Assembly (NCBI GenBank): GCA_020060215.1
Contig: JAGVAP010000120.1
Span: 19,659 to 83,658 of the forward strand
Source of the DNA: Deltaproteobacteria bacterium
GTDB taxonomy: Bacteria; Desulfobacterota; DSM-4660; Desulfatiglandales; HGW-15
Reading direction: 5' to 3'
Length of the DNA stretch: 64,000 nt
The notes under the pieces were generated by a model. It did no database searches. It was not told the DNA's origin and saw nothing but the letters and a program-made list of their open reading frames with translations. Each line of letters opens with the position of its first letter. The first letter of the stretch is position 1. Shown here piece after piece: positions 49,210 to 58,744 of the stretch. The position numbers were made by a program, and so were the translations under genes.

Positions 49210-50745
49210 ATGAATATCGGAGATTGGATAAGGAAGTGGAGTTTTATCACTCCAGGGAAAATTGCCATTGTCGATGACGGCAGGGAGTTCAGTTACAGGG
49301 AACTCAACGAGAGAACAAACAGGGTTGCCGACTATCTTCTGAAAAGGGGCATAAACAAAGGAGATAGAATCGCCGCACTCTCTTACAATTGTCATGAATT
49401 CATTGAGATATACTTTGCGGCGGCAAAAATAGGCGCCATATTCGTTCCACTGAACTGGAGAATGGCCCCGGATGAACTCACGTATGTCCTGAATGACTGT
49501 ACTCCCGTCCTCCTTTTCTTCTCCGGGGAGTTCTCGGATACCTGTCTGCAGCTGAAGGATAGGGTTGAACATGTAAAGCATTATGTGACGCTCGGACGGG
49601 AACCCTTCTCAGGGGCGGAGAAGTTTGAGGACATAGGGAGCTTTCCATCCACGGAACCGGCGGGAATCCAGGAGACCGAATTTGAGGACCCGCACATCAT
49701 CCTGTATACCTCCGGAACCACCGGTTTTCCAAAAGGCGCCATTCTGTCCATCAGGAAAACATTCTTTAATGCGCTCAACGCCAATATCTTCTTCGACCTC
49801 ACGCCGGAAGATGTGTTTCTGGTCTCGAGGCCGCTGTTCCATTCCGGAGGCTTGTTAATCGATTCCACGCCCGCCTTCTATAGGGGGGCCACGGTGATCT
49901 ACAAAAAGAGATTCGGCCGGCAGGAGTTTTTGGACACGGTCGAGAAGTACCACGTCACTGTTGCCGAGCCGGCCGCGACTTTCCTCAACTTCCTGCTCAA
50001 GGAATGCGATCTGGATAGATTCAATCTGAAATCCCTGAAATCCTTCTTTACCGGGGGCGAGAGGGTCCCTGAAACCCTGTTGAAGGAATATCACCAAAGA
50101 GGCTACCCGCTGAGCCAGCTCTTCGGAATGACGGAGACGTCCACTCTCACGTGGCTGCCGACGAAAGACGCCATCAAAAAGGCCGGCTCTGTGGGCAAAC
50201 CTGTTTTCCACGGAGAGGTGGAGATCGTAGACAAGGAAGGGCGACCTGTGGCCCCGGGGGAAATAGGCGAGATGAGGGTGAGGGGCCCGTTCCTGATGTC
50301 CGGTTACTGGAACAAGCCCGACCAGACCAGAGAGACAATCAGGAAGGGATGGTTCTACACCGGGGACCTGGCGAAAGTCGATGAAGAGGGGTTCATGTAC
50401 ATGGTCGACAGGGCCAAAGACATGTACATAAGCGGCGGAGAAAACATCCATCCAACCGAAATAGAGAAGCTGCTTCTGACCAATCCGAAGATATTCGACG
50501 CAGCCGTGTACGGCGTCCCTGACGAGAAATGGGGACAGGTGGGCAGGGCCTCGATCGTGCTGAAAGACGGGGATGAGATGACCTTCGACGAAATGGCGGG
50601 GTTCCTTCGGGGCAAGATAGGAGCTTTCAAGATCCCGCAATCCGTCGAATTTGTCGCCGAGCTTCCCAGAACAGCCTCGGGGAAGATAAAGAGGTATTTA
50701 CTGGCTGGAAGAGCGGTTCGACACGAAGCCCTTCGCCGGACGTAA
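49210..50745 (+). CDS. AMP-forming acyl-CoA synthetase
   Basis: A 511-residue adenylate-forming ligase of the fatty-acyl/aryl-CoA synthetase class. ATG 49210 is chosen since it gives the usual N-terminus; 49171 is an alternative. Motifs: P-loop ILYTSGTTGFPKGA, FGMTETS, WFYTGDLAKVDEEGF and the catalytic Lys in PRTASGKIKRY. It activates a carboxylic acid to its CoA thioester. Positioned directly after the mutase and before two SDRs, it likely activates the TRAP-imported acid. The acid itself cannot be named from sequence. Confidence 0.88.
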   Translation: MNIGDWIRKWSFITPGKIAIVDDGREFSYRELNERTNRVADYLLKRGINKGDRIAALSYNCHEFIEIYFAAAKIGAIFVPLNWRMAPDELTYVLNDCTPVLLFFSGEFSDTCLQLKDRVEHVKHYVTLGREPFSGAEKFEDIGSFPSTEPAGIQETEFEDPHIILYTSGTTGFPKGAILSIRKTFFNALNANIFFDLTPEDVFLVSRPLFHSGGLLIDSTPAFYRGATVIYKKRFGRQEFLDTVEKYHVTVAEPAATFLNFLLKECDLDRFNLKSLKSFFTGGERVPETLLKEYHQRGYPLSQLFGMTETSTLTWLPTKDAIKKAGSVGKPVFHGEVEIVDKEGRPVAPGEIGEMRVRGPFLMSGYWNKPDQTRETIRKGWFYTGDLAKVDEEGFMYMVDRAKDMYISGGENIHPTEIEKLLLTNPKIFDAAVYGVPDEKWGQVGRASIVLKDGDEMTFDEMAGFLRGKIGAFKIPQSVEFVAELPRTASGKIKRYLLAGRAVRHEALRRT

Positions 50746-50792
50746 TATCGTTCCGACACAGCCTAAATAAAGAAAAAAGGAGCAGGGCCATC

Positions 50793-51560
50793 ATGAAGTT
50801 AAACGGAAAGGTTGCACTCATCACAGGAGCGGGCTCCGGCTTTGGAAGGGCAACGGCGCTTCTTTTCGCCAAGGAGGGCGCCAAGATTGTGATCGTGGAC
50901 AGAAACCTGGAAGGCGCCAAGGAGACTGCGGAGATTATAAGGCGGCAGGACGGCGAAGCGATCGCCGTGAAAGCGGATGTTTCAAAGGCCCAGGAATGCG
51001 CGGCGATGGTGGAGAGCGCCGTGGCCGAGTTCGGCAAGCTGGATATTCTCCACAACAATGCGGGAATAGCGCAGGTCATGACCCCTCTCGTGGACATCGA
51101 TGAAGAGGTGTGGGACAGGGTCATGAACGTGAATTTGAAATCGGTCTTTTTGGGTTCAAAAGCGGCGATCCCTGTCCTGAAAAAGCAGGGAGGGGGCGCG
51201 ATCATCAACACGTCCTCGGTGGGGGCGGTGAGGGCCAGGCCCGGCGCGGGCGCATACGCGGTCGCAAAAGCCGGGGTGACTCATCTCACGCGGTTGATGG
51301 CGGTTGAGTTGGCCCCTCTCAAGATCAGGGTCAACTCTATAAGTCCGGTAATATCGGAAACCCCCCTGGGGTTGGATCTCCTGCCCGATCAGTTGAAATC
51401 GGATATGGCGGCAACCCGCAAGACCTTTCTGTCCACAATACCCATCGGAAGAATGGCTGTGCCTGAAGACATCGCCAATGCCGCTCTATTTCTCGCCATG
51501 GATGAATCCTCCATGATAACCGGCGTAGATTTGCTCGTAGACGGCGGAAGGGCGATATAG
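50793..51560 (+). CDS. Short-chain dehydrogenase/reductase 1
   Basis: A 255-residue classical SDR: cofactor motif TGAGSGFGRA, NNAG, catalytic Ser in INTSSVGAV and the YAVAK tetrad. The acidic residue after the second strand (VIVDRN) favours NAD(H). ATG follows AAAGGAG. It probably oxidises a hydroxyacyl-CoA or an alcohol in the degraded substrate. About half identical to the next gene, so the two arose by duplication. Confidence 0.88.
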   Translation: MKLNGKVALITGAGSGFGRATALLFAKEGAKIVIVDRNLEGAKETAEIIRRQDGEAIAVKADVSKAQECAAMVESAVAEFGKLDILHNNAGIAQVMTPLVDIDEEVWDRVMNVNLKSVFLGSKAAIPVLKKQGGGAIINTSSVGAVRARPGAGAYAVAKAGVTHLTRLMAVELAPLKIRVNSISPVISETPLGLDLLPDQLKSDMAATRKTFLSTIPIGRMAVPEDIANAALFLAMDESSMITGVDLLVDGGRAI

Positions 51561-51606
51561 CTTCGCAGGGCGAGCCGCTCTGGAAGCAAAGAAAGGAGGG
51601 AAATCC

Positions 51607-52356
51607 ATGAGACTCTCGAAAAAGGTAGCGCTGATTACCGGAGCAGGATCCGGCATGGGGCGGGCGAGCGCCCTTCTCTTCTCGCAGGAAGGGGCGAAGA
51701 TCGCCGTAGCGGATATAGATGAAAAAGGCGCCGAGGAGAGCGTTGCAATGATCCGGGAGAAGGGCGGCGATGCGGTCTCCGTCAAGGCGGATGTATCGAA
51801 CGCAAGCGATGTGGCGGGCATGATCGACATGGCCATCGGAACCTTCGGCAGACTCGATATTCTCTTCAACAACGCAGGGTATCCTATGGTTCCGACCCCC
51901 CTGGAAAACGTAGACGAAGCGCTATGGGACAAGATCATGGCTGTAAACGTAAAGGGGATATTTCTCGCCTGCAGGCATGCCCTTCCAATCATGAGGAGAC
52001 AAGGATCCGGGGTCATCATCAATACGGCTTCGATCAGCGGTGTACGCCCCCGTCCAGGCCAGGCCCCATATGCCGCGTCCAAGGCCGCCGTCATCCTTCT
52101 AACCAAGGCGCTTGCCGTTGAGTTAGCGCCATTCAACATACGAGTAAACTGCATAAATCCCACGGCGACGGAGACGCCAATGCTTCCCAAGCTCGGCGCC
52201 ACGGAATCGACCAGGAAGAATATTGTCTCTACGATTCCGATGGGCAGGATGGCGCTACCCGAAGATATCGCATATGCAGCTTTGTACCTGGCGTCGGACG
52301 AGTCTTCCATGGTTACCGGAAGCGCCATTGATGTTGATGGAGGTCGTGGAGTGTGA
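51607..52356 (+). CDS. Short-chain dehydrogenase/reductase 2
   Basis: A 249-residue classical SDR with TGAGSGMGRA, NNAG, INTASISGV and YAASK. VADID after the second strand again suggests NAD(H). It starts behind AAAGGAGGG 46 nt after the first SDR gene. The pair may act on two stereoisomers or successive steps of the same pathway. Confidence 0.88.
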   Translation: MRLSKKVALITGAGSGMGRASALLFSQEGAKIAVADIDEKGAEESVAMIREKGGDAVSVKADVSNASDVAGMIDMAIGTFGRLDILFNNAGYPMVPTPLENVDEALWDKIMAVNVKGIFLACRHALPIMRRQGSGVIINTASISGVRPRPGQAPYAASKAAVILLTKALAVELAPFNIRVNCINPTATETPMLPKLGATESTRKNIVSTIPMGRMALPEDIAYAALYLASDESSMVTGSAIDVDGGRGV

Positions 52357-52470
52357 GTGGTAACGGCTCTGATCTTATTTAAGTGAAACGTCTTGGAAAA
52401 GCGTAATAAGCACCTGTGAACATCCAGGGCTCAATGGATTCTTGGTCTCTACAAATAGGGGAGGAGAATT

Positions 52471-53574
52471 ATGAAAATCAAGAGGAGAAGCTTAGGTGTA
52501 AACGGGGCTGTCGCGACATTGGCGCTGCTGTTGTTGCTCGGCTCATTCACACCGGTCGAGTCTGCGGAACCGAAGCCGATTGAGATGAAACTCGCCTTTC
52601 AGTATCCCAACGTTTCCACGATCGGCAGGGGTCTCGAATATTTTGCCAACAAGGTAAGCCAACAGACAGGCGGCCGGGTGAAAATCACTACCTTTCCGTC
52701 GGCCACGTTGCTTGCGCCGGACAAGGTTTATGAGGGAGTAGTGACAGGAATTGCGGAAATGGGCAATACCACACCCGCGTACACCGCCAAGCGTTTTCCG
52801 GCAAATGACGCCACTCTTCTGCCTCTGCCGATTAAGAGTGCCTGGACGCTCTCAATGGCTTCCCAGGATTGGTATGACAAATTCAAACCAAAGGAGTTCA
52901 AGGATACGCATCTTCTCTTCTATGTCAGCTGCGGTCCCTATGTATTGGCCTCGCGCGACAAGCCGATCCTGAAACCAGAGGACCTGAAGGGCATGAAGGT
53001 AAGAACTGCGGGACTCCAGGCAGGCGCCTTCGTCAAGGCGCTGGGAGGGACCCCGGTATCGATGCCAATGTCGGAAGTCTTCGAGGCGGCATCCAAAGGC
53101 ATGATAGATGTTTTGCTGGTGCCCCTTGAGACGCTCAAGGCCTACAAACATGGAGATGTAACAAAGTACGTAACCATTCTTCCTGTAAGCTTTGCCAATC
53201 CAACGGTAACGGTAATGAATCTGAAGAAATGGAATTCCCTGCCCAAGGACATTCAGGAGGTATTCAACAAGGTCTGCAAGAACATGGCGGACATTACGGG
53301 GAAGGCATGGTGGTATGGTGACATTATTGGGGAAGAGTATTTCCTGAGCCTGGGCGGTGACAGGAAGATCATCGAGATCCCACATGCAGAAGCCTCGGAA
53401 TGGTCGAAGCTGGTTCGACCGCTGACTGAAGAGTATATAAGGGAGAAGAAGAACCTCCCGGCCGCAGAGTATGTGAAGTACATTGAAGAACGGACCAAGT
53501 ACTGGAACGATCGCCAGCCGGACAAGAAGGTGGTGGCGGAGTTTGTGGAGAAGGAGATAATGAAAGGCAATTGA
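52471..53574 (+). CDS. dctP: TRAP transporter substrate-binding protein, DctP family (system 1)
   Basis: A 367-residue exported protein. A signal peptide (VATLALLLLLGSF, cleavage near VESAE) is followed by the DctP fold, with FANKVSQQTGGRVKITTFPS near the N-terminus and the conserved region EDLKGMKVRTAGLQAGAFVK, where the arginine in VRT usually binds the substrate carboxylate. Start ATG 52471 follows GGGGAGGAG. It captures an organic acid in the periplasm for the DctQM carrier encoded next. Confidence 0.9.
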   Translation: MKIKRRSLGVNGAVATLALLLLLGSFTPVESAEPKPIEMKLAFQYPNVSTIGRGLEYFANKVSQQTGGRVKITTFPSATLLAPDKVYEGVVTGIAEMGNTTPAYTAKRFPANDATLLPLPIKSAWTLSMASQDWYDKFKPKEFKDTHLLFYVSCGPYVLASRDKPILKPEDLKGMKVRTAGLQAGAFVKALGGTPVSMPMSEVFEAASKGMIDVLLVPLETLKAYKHGDVTKYVTILPVSFANPTVTVMNLKKWNSLPKDIQEVFNKVCKNMADITGKAWWYGDIIGEEYFLSLGGDRKIIEIPHAEASEWSKLVRPLTEEYIREKKNLPAAEYVKYIEERTKYWNDRQPDKKVVAEFVEKEIMKGN

Positions 53575-53638
53575 AGGAATTGCCCTGAGTTGATTAAGCC
53601 CAAGTATCAAACCCGGCGGACTTGTAGGGGAGTACTGC

Positions 53639-54145
53639 ATGACAGCCGAGAATGGCTTTGTAAGAGTTGTGAAGCGATGGTCATTGTGGTTCAACTTTGT
53701 CGCATATGCCGGATGCGCGCTCATGCTCTCTCTCTCGGTAGTTGACATAGTTGGAAGCAAAATCTTTTCTTGGCCTCTCCCGGGGGGTGCGGATGTGATC
53801 GGATTGATTGCGGTTCTGGTGGCTGCGTTACCGATCGCGGCGACCGAACTATCCGGTGGGCATGTCCGCCTGGATTTAGTGCTCGCGTTCCTGCCGAAAA
53901 AGATCAGGGTCGCTTTTCGGAGAATAGGCACTCTGCTCAGTCTTGTCCTTTTTTTGCTGATCGCCATCGCGTCGATGAAGTACGGTTTGAGCCTTCAGAA
54001 CACCGGAGAGGCATCGATGACGGTGGCGATCCCCTTTTTCCCTTTCGTATATGCCATAGTACTTGCGTGTATTCCGACACTGCTGGTGCTCATCATCGAG
54101 CTGTTTGCATCAGAGAATGCGGAAAAGGAAGGCGACCAGATATGA
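53639..54145 (+). CDS. dctQ: TRAP transporter small membrane subunit, DctQ family (system 1)
   Basis: A 168-residue protein with four helices, including VDIVGSKIFSWPLPGGADVI and the ELSGGHVRLDLVLAFLP motif of DctQ (usually xGHIRVD). It overlaps dctM by four bases (ATGA). It forms the small half of the sodium-driven permease. Confidence 0.88.
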   Translation: MTAENGFVRVVKRWSLWFNFVAYAGCALMLSLSVVDIVGSKIFSWPLPGGADVIGLIAVLVAALPIAATELSGGHVRLDLVLAFLPKKIRVAFRRIGTLLSLVLFLLIAIASMKYGLSLQNTGEASMTVAIPFFPFVYAIVLACIPTLLVLIIELFASENAEKEGDQI

Positions 54146-55446
54146 GCATGATCGAAACCGGCATTGCGGGAATGATTCTCCTGCTCTTCTTTTTCATTGT
54201 CGGGATGCCGGTCTCCTTCGCATTTGCCCTGGCCGGGGTTCTGGGCTTCTGCTATGTGGGCGGCATTGAAGGGGGGCTCAGCGTCCTGGCCATCGAGACC
54301 TTCAGCAATTTTTCGAGCTATGGCCTAACGGTTATTCCCATGTTTGTATTCATGGGCTCCATCGCCTTCACCGGAGGAATAAGCGGTAAGCTCTTTGATT
54401 TTGGTTTCGCCCTTTTCGGGCGGATACGGGGAGGGCTCGCGTTGTCCAGTATCGTCGCCTGCTCTCTCTTTGCCGCTGTTTGCGGCTCAACTGCGGCAAC
54501 GGCCGCGGCTATGGGAAAGGTGGCCATCCCTGAAATGAGGAGATACAAGTATGATGATGCCTTGGCCACCGGAACACTTGCCGCAGCGGGCAGCCTTGGA
54601 ATACTCATTCCCCCCAGTTCGACGCTCATCATATATGCGATGTTGACGGAGCAGTCGGTCGGTAAGCTATTTATAGCCGGTGTCTTGCCCGGACTCCTAC
54701 TGGCCCTCTTGTTTGCCCTGGCCGTCATCATATGGTGCTTCTACAACCCCAAGATAGCTCCGGCCGGCCCTGCAACCACCCTCAGACAGAAGCTCAAGGC
54801 ATTCTCAGGGGTATTTGAGATGCTCATCCTGTTTTTCCTTGTCATGGGCGGTCTTTTCACCGGATGGTTCACGCCCACCCAAGCGGGAGCGGCCGGAGCG
54901 GCCAGCACCCTTCTTATAGTTCTCGTTCGGAGGAATCTTACGTGGCGAAAGCTCCTCGATGCCTTTGAGGATACTATAAGGACCAGTTGCATGATAATGG
55001 TCCTTATCGCAGGCGCTTTGATCTTCAGCCGGTTCCTTGCCGTGACCGGAATTCCGACCACCATATCGAAGTATGTAGGGGAACTTCCTCTCTCACCATT
55101 CACAATAATGGCGCTTATTGTGCTCTTTCACTTCATCGGGGGCACATTTATGGACAGCTTCGGTCTCATACTGCTTACCGTCCCCGTCCTTTATCCTACT
55201 ATTGTTAAATTAGGTTTCGACCCTGTATGGTACGGCATCATCATCATATTGATTGTTGAGATGGGAGTGATCTCTCCGCCGGAGGGTTTGAATATGTGGG
55301 TTGTAAAGTCGATTGTCCCGGATGTTCCCTTAAGAACCATATTCAAAGGTGTAGTCCCTTTCTGTCTGGCATTGCTCCTCTGTGCGGCTCTGTTAATGGC
55401 ATTTCCTGAGATCGCCACCTTTCTGCCAAGCTTTATGAGCTATTAG
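54142..55446 (+). CDS. dctM: TRAP transporter large membrane subunit, DctM family (system 1)
   Basis: A 434-residue protein with about twelve helices. ATG 54142 overlaps the dctQ stop. Family motifs are FFFIVGMPVSFAFALAGVLG, VIPMFVFMGSIAF, VCGSTAATAAAMGKVAIPEM, AAAGSLGILIPPSSTLIIYA and the C-terminal GVISPPEGLNMWVV. It is the transport channel for the DctP-delivered substrate, driven by a Na+ or H+ gradient. Confidence 0.92.
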   Translation: MSMIETGIAGMILLLFFFIVGMPVSFAFALAGVLGFCYVGGIEGGLSVLAIETFSNFSSYGLTVIPMFVFMGSIAFTGGISGKLFDFGFALFGRIRGGLALSSIVACSLFAAVCGSTAATAAAMGKVAIPEMRRYKYDDALATGTLAAAGSLGILIPPSSTLIIYAMLTEQSVGKLFIAGVLPGLLLALLFALAVIIWCFYNPKIAPAGPATTLRQKLKAFSGVFEMLILFFLVMGGLFTGWFTPTQAGAAGAASTLLIVLVRRNLTWRKLLDAFEDTIRTSCMIMVLIAGALIFSRFLAVTGIPTTISKYVGELPLSPFTIMALIVLFHFIGGTFMDSFGLILLTVPVLYPTIVKLGFDPVWYGIIIILIVEMGVISPPEGLNMWVVKSIVPDVPLRTIFKGVVPFCLALLLCAALLMAFPEIATFLPSFMSY

Positions 55447-55620
55447 GAGAGAGCATGAACAACTTGCAGTGCCATATCCGAGCCCGCGTAATATGTGAGA
55501 GTGAATGGGGTTCCCCGCTGGGAAGTGGTTCAGGACCGACATTCCACTTATGAAGAAGTGAGATGTTCATAAAGAGCGGGGTCTCCGCCGACTTTAGGTA
55601 GAGGCATATGGAGGTCTCAG

Positions 55621-57525
55621 ATGATATCGGAAGAACGTTCCGTCTACCGTGGCAGAATGCTCCGGGTCGATTTGACAAATAGACGGATTACATCAGAGGT
55701 GATCGACGAGTCCACACTAAGAAAGAGCGTGGGCGGAGCAAGCCTCGGTATCAAGCTCATGTATGACGAGGTTTCGCCCGGAATCAAATGGAGCGATCCT
55801 CAGAATCGTCTCTTCATCGGCACGGGTCCCCTTGGAGGGACCAGAATCGAAGGATCGGGGTCCGTCGCACTCGTCACCAAAGGGGCTCTGACAAACGGCA
55901 TAGCAAGTTCGCAGGCAAACGGATTTCTGGGGATGAGGCTCAGAAAGGCGGGCTTTGATGCGATCGTAGTGGAAGGCGCCTCAGACAGAGAGGTCTACCT
56001 GCATGTTCACGACGGCACTGCCGAACTGAGAGATGCCTGCCATCTGGCCGGCAAGGATACCTATTCGACGGAAGCTGAAATCAGGGAAGAACTTCAGCGA
56101 AAAAAAGGCGATTCTAGCGTCCTCAGCATCGGTCCTGCAGGGGAGAATCTCGTCAAGTTTGCACTTACCTTCAGCGATACGGGGCATGTCGCTTCGCACA
56201 ACGGAATAGGGGCCGTGATGGGCTCAAAGAAATTGAAAGCCATCGTAGTGGATAGAGGGAAGGAGCGTATTCCCGTCAAAGACGAGGATGCGCTAAAGGA
56301 TGTGGCCTCGAAGCTGAAGGCAAGAGTGAAAGAGATTCCGATTTACAATCTCTTTTCTCAAGTGGGGACGGTAGGGGGCATTTATGACAGTCGGAAGATG
56401 GGAATACTTCCGGTCAAAAACTACACTACCTCCATTTACGCGATCGATCAGCAGAGACTCGATCAATACCAGGCACTGCCGATAAGAGAAAGGTTTGAAG
56501 CGCAGCGAGCTTCGTGCTGGGGTTGTTCTTCAAAGCACTGTCATGAAATGGTAATGCCGGACGGCAAGTATGCCGGTCGGGTTTTTGAAGAACCGGAGTA
56601 TGAATGCATGGCGTCCTGGAGCTCGCTGGTGGGAATAACCGATGTGTCGAAATCGGTTCTCCTGTCGAACGAGGTTGATCGCCTGGGCATGGATACCAAT
56701 GAAGCCGGGTGGGTTATCGCCTGGGTCATGGAGTGCTATGAAAAGGGACTCCTGACTAGAAACGATCTCGATGGAATCGAAATGAGGTGGGGAGACGATG
56801 ATGCGATCATGGCAATGCTTCATAAGATCGCACGGCGGGAAGGGATAGGAAACCTGCTCGCCAATGGGGTCATGAGGGCAAGTCGAGAAATCGGTGGAGA
56901 GACGGTTAAACTAGCAGTCCATACCCTGAAAGGAAACACCCCTCGAAGCCATGACCATAGGATGATCTGGTACGAGCTCTTCGATACCTGCATCTCAAAC
57001 CTGGGCACTCTAGAGGCGGGATCGACACCTCCCTTGAAGGTGCTCGGACTTTCCCCGACATACGACCCCTTCGACCCTCAAGCAGTATCGACGGTGGTCG
57101 CTCAAGTGAAAGGGGGAATGGTTTTTGAGGATTCAATGGTCACCTGCCGCTTCAGGACGGGAACTCAAACCGATCTCTTGGCCCTGGCCGTAGATGCAGT
57201 GACCGGCTGGGACATGGATCTCAAAGAGGCAATGCAAGCGGGCAGCAGGGCGATTAATCTAGCGAGGGCCTTCAATCTTCGCCACGGCGTCACCCCTGAT
57301 CTCGACAGGCCGTCGACCAGATACGGATCAACGCCGCTCGATGGGGGAGCGGCGGGTGTAGGGATCATGCACCATTTCGACGAGATGCTGCGCAACTATT
57401 ACAAACTCATGGGTTGGGGTGAGCAGGGCATACCGCTTCCGGAGACCCTGAAAAACCTATCCCTGGAAAGCGTCATTCCCGATCTCTGGGACGGAAAGAA
57501 TCCCAAGGAGTTCCCGGCCCGATAA
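55621..57525 (+). CDS. aor: Aldehyde:ferredoxin oxidoreductase (tungsten type)
   Basis: A 634-residue tungstopterin enzyme. The N-terminal domain starts RGRMLRVDLTNRRITSEV and contains FIGTGPLGGTRIEGSGSVAL. The [4Fe-4S] ligands are in ASCWGCSSKHCH with a distant fourth Cys in VTCRF. Pterin contacts include GHVASHNGIGAVMGSKKL. AOR oxidises aldehydes to acids, or reduces acids, with ferredoxin. It sits between two TRAP systems, so it may act on an aldehyde derived from the transported acid or run in reverse on it. ATG 55621 has GGAGG 11 nt upstream. Specificity is unknown. Confidence 0.9.
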   Translation: MISEERSVYRGRMLRVDLTNRRITSEVIDESTLRKSVGGASLGIKLMYDEVSPGIKWSDPQNRLFIGTGPLGGTRIEGSGSVALVTKGALTNGIASSQANGFLGMRLRKAGFDAIVVEGASDREVYLHVHDGTAELRDACHLAGKDTYSTEAEIREELQRKKGDSSVLSIGPAGENLVKFALTFSDTGHVASHNGIGAVMGSKKLKAIVVDRGKERIPVKDEDALKDVASKLKARVKEIPIYNLFSQVGTVGGIYDSRKMGILPVKNYTTSIYAIDQQRLDQYQALPIRERFEAQRASCWGCSSKHCHEMVMPDGKYAGRVFEEPEYECMASWSSLVGITDVSKSVLLSNEVDRLGMDTNEAGWVIAWVMECYEKGLLTRNDLDGIEMRWGDDDAIMAMLHKIARREGIGNLLANGVMRASREIGGETVKLAVHTLKGNTPRSHDHRMIWYELFDTCISNLGTLEAGSTPPLKVLGLSPTYDPFDPQAVSTVVAQVKGGMVFEDSMVTCRFRTGTQTDLLALAVDAVTGWDMDLKEAMQAGSRAINLARAFNLRHGVTPDLDRPSTRYGSTPLDGGAAGVGIMHHFDEMLRNYYKLMGWGEQGIPLPETLKNLSLESVIPDLWDGKNPKEFPAR

Positions 57526-57661
57526 TTCATCAGCACCTTTTTCGGCCTAAGGAACTGTTCTCAAAGGATGCAGCGCAAGTCAAGGTTGCATGGGTTTTTC
57601 CAGAATGTGTACGAAGCGGCAGTGACCGCTTGCCTAATTACATAATAAAGGGGGATACCGC

Positions 57662-58696
57662 ATGAGAACGATGAGAAGGGCAGAGACATCAGCGCGTTTC
57701 AGTTGGATCATTTTACCGGTTCTCTGTTGTTTCCTGCTGCTGTCCGCAGGGAAAGCCGGGGCCGCCGACAAAATCCTGGTCAAGATGGTCGGCACGCTCC
57801 CCATTCAGCATCACCTGACAAAGGCGATGGAGATGTACCGGGACATTGTGGAGAAAAAGGCTGGCGACCGGGTAAAGTTCCAGCTCTACCCCGCGCAGCA
57901 GCTCTATAACGACAAGGACATTGTCAGCGCGCTTCCAAAAGGCGCGGTCGAGTGCGCTATTCTCAACCCGGACCTCTGGTCAGGGCTCATCCCGTCGCAG
58001 GGCATCCTGTACTTTTCCACCTACTTCCCCACTCGAGAGAAATTCTTCAAACTCTGGGATACGGAAGCATGGCAGATTGTGGCAAAGGATTTCGAAGATA
58101 AGGGCGTCAAGATTCTGAGCCAAATCGAATATGGCTCCATGAGCGTGATCTCGAAGAAACCCATCAGCAAGATGGAAGACCTGAAAGATCTCAGGACGAG
58201 GGCCAACGGGGAGTACATAGCCATATTTCTGAGGGCGATGGGCGCAGCGCCGGTAGTGACGAGCTCCTCGGAAGTCTACCTCATGCTTCAGAGGGGAACG
58301 ATCGATGCCTCCTGGTCCGGCCCCAGCACATTCGTGGACAGGAAGTGGTACGAGGTGGCAAAGTATTATCTGGATACCGATACCCACGTTTCTTCCACTT
58401 TTCTCTTGGGCTTCAATAACCAGTTCTGGAAAAAGCTTCCTCCCGACCTTCAGAAGATGTTCTCTGATGCGGCAATCGAGGTACAGGATTGGACCAGGAA
58501 GTTCTCGCTTGACGCGGACGTCAATTATCGCAAGATCCTGAAGGAGAAGGGCCTGACCTTTACCAGTCTCGACGAAAACGAATGGAAGCGATGGAGGGCG
58601 AAGGCCGCGCCCGAGCTCGAGGCCGCCTACAAGAAGAGCGTGGGCGAGGCAAAAGCGCAAAAGATTATCGACATTGCAAAGAAGTCCTGTTTCTAA
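57662..58696 (+). CDS. dctP: TRAP transporter substrate-binding protein, DctP family (system 2)
   Basis: A 344-residue exported protein with a signal peptide (FSWIILPVLCCFLLLSAG, cleavage near KAGAA). The DctP fold is shown by YRDIVEKKAGDRVKFQLYPA and KMEDLKDLRTRANGEYIAIF (substrate-binding Arg region). It differs clearly from the system 1 binding protein, so a second, related acid is probably imported. It is followed by a fused DctQM gene. Confidence 0.9.
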   Translation: MRTMRRAETSARFSWIILPVLCCFLLLSAGKAGAADKILVKMVGTLPIQHHLTKAMEMYRDIVEKKAGDRVKFQLYPAQQLYNDKDIVSALPKGAVECAILNPDLWSGLIPSQGILYFSTYFPTREKFFKLWDTEAWQIVAKDFEDKGVKILSQIEYGSMSVISKKPISKMEDLKDLRTRANGEYIAIFLRAMGAAPVVTSSSEVYLMLQRGTIDASWSGPSTFVDRKWYEVAKYYLDTDTHVSSTFLLGFNNQFWKKLPPDLQKMFSDAAIEVQDWTRKFSLDADVNYRKILKEKGLTFTSLDENEWKRWRAKAAPELEAAYKKSVGEAKAQKIIDIAKKSCF

Positions 58697-58744
58697 GCCC
58701 CAGATTCCTTGACAAGGGTCCAGCGCGGCCGAACGGGAGGTGAA

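Noticed and set aside
53770..54141. An N-terminally extended DctM (124 additional residues).
   Set aside because: The extension is the DctQ gene read in another frame; the ATG at 54142 with ATGA overlap is the natural start.
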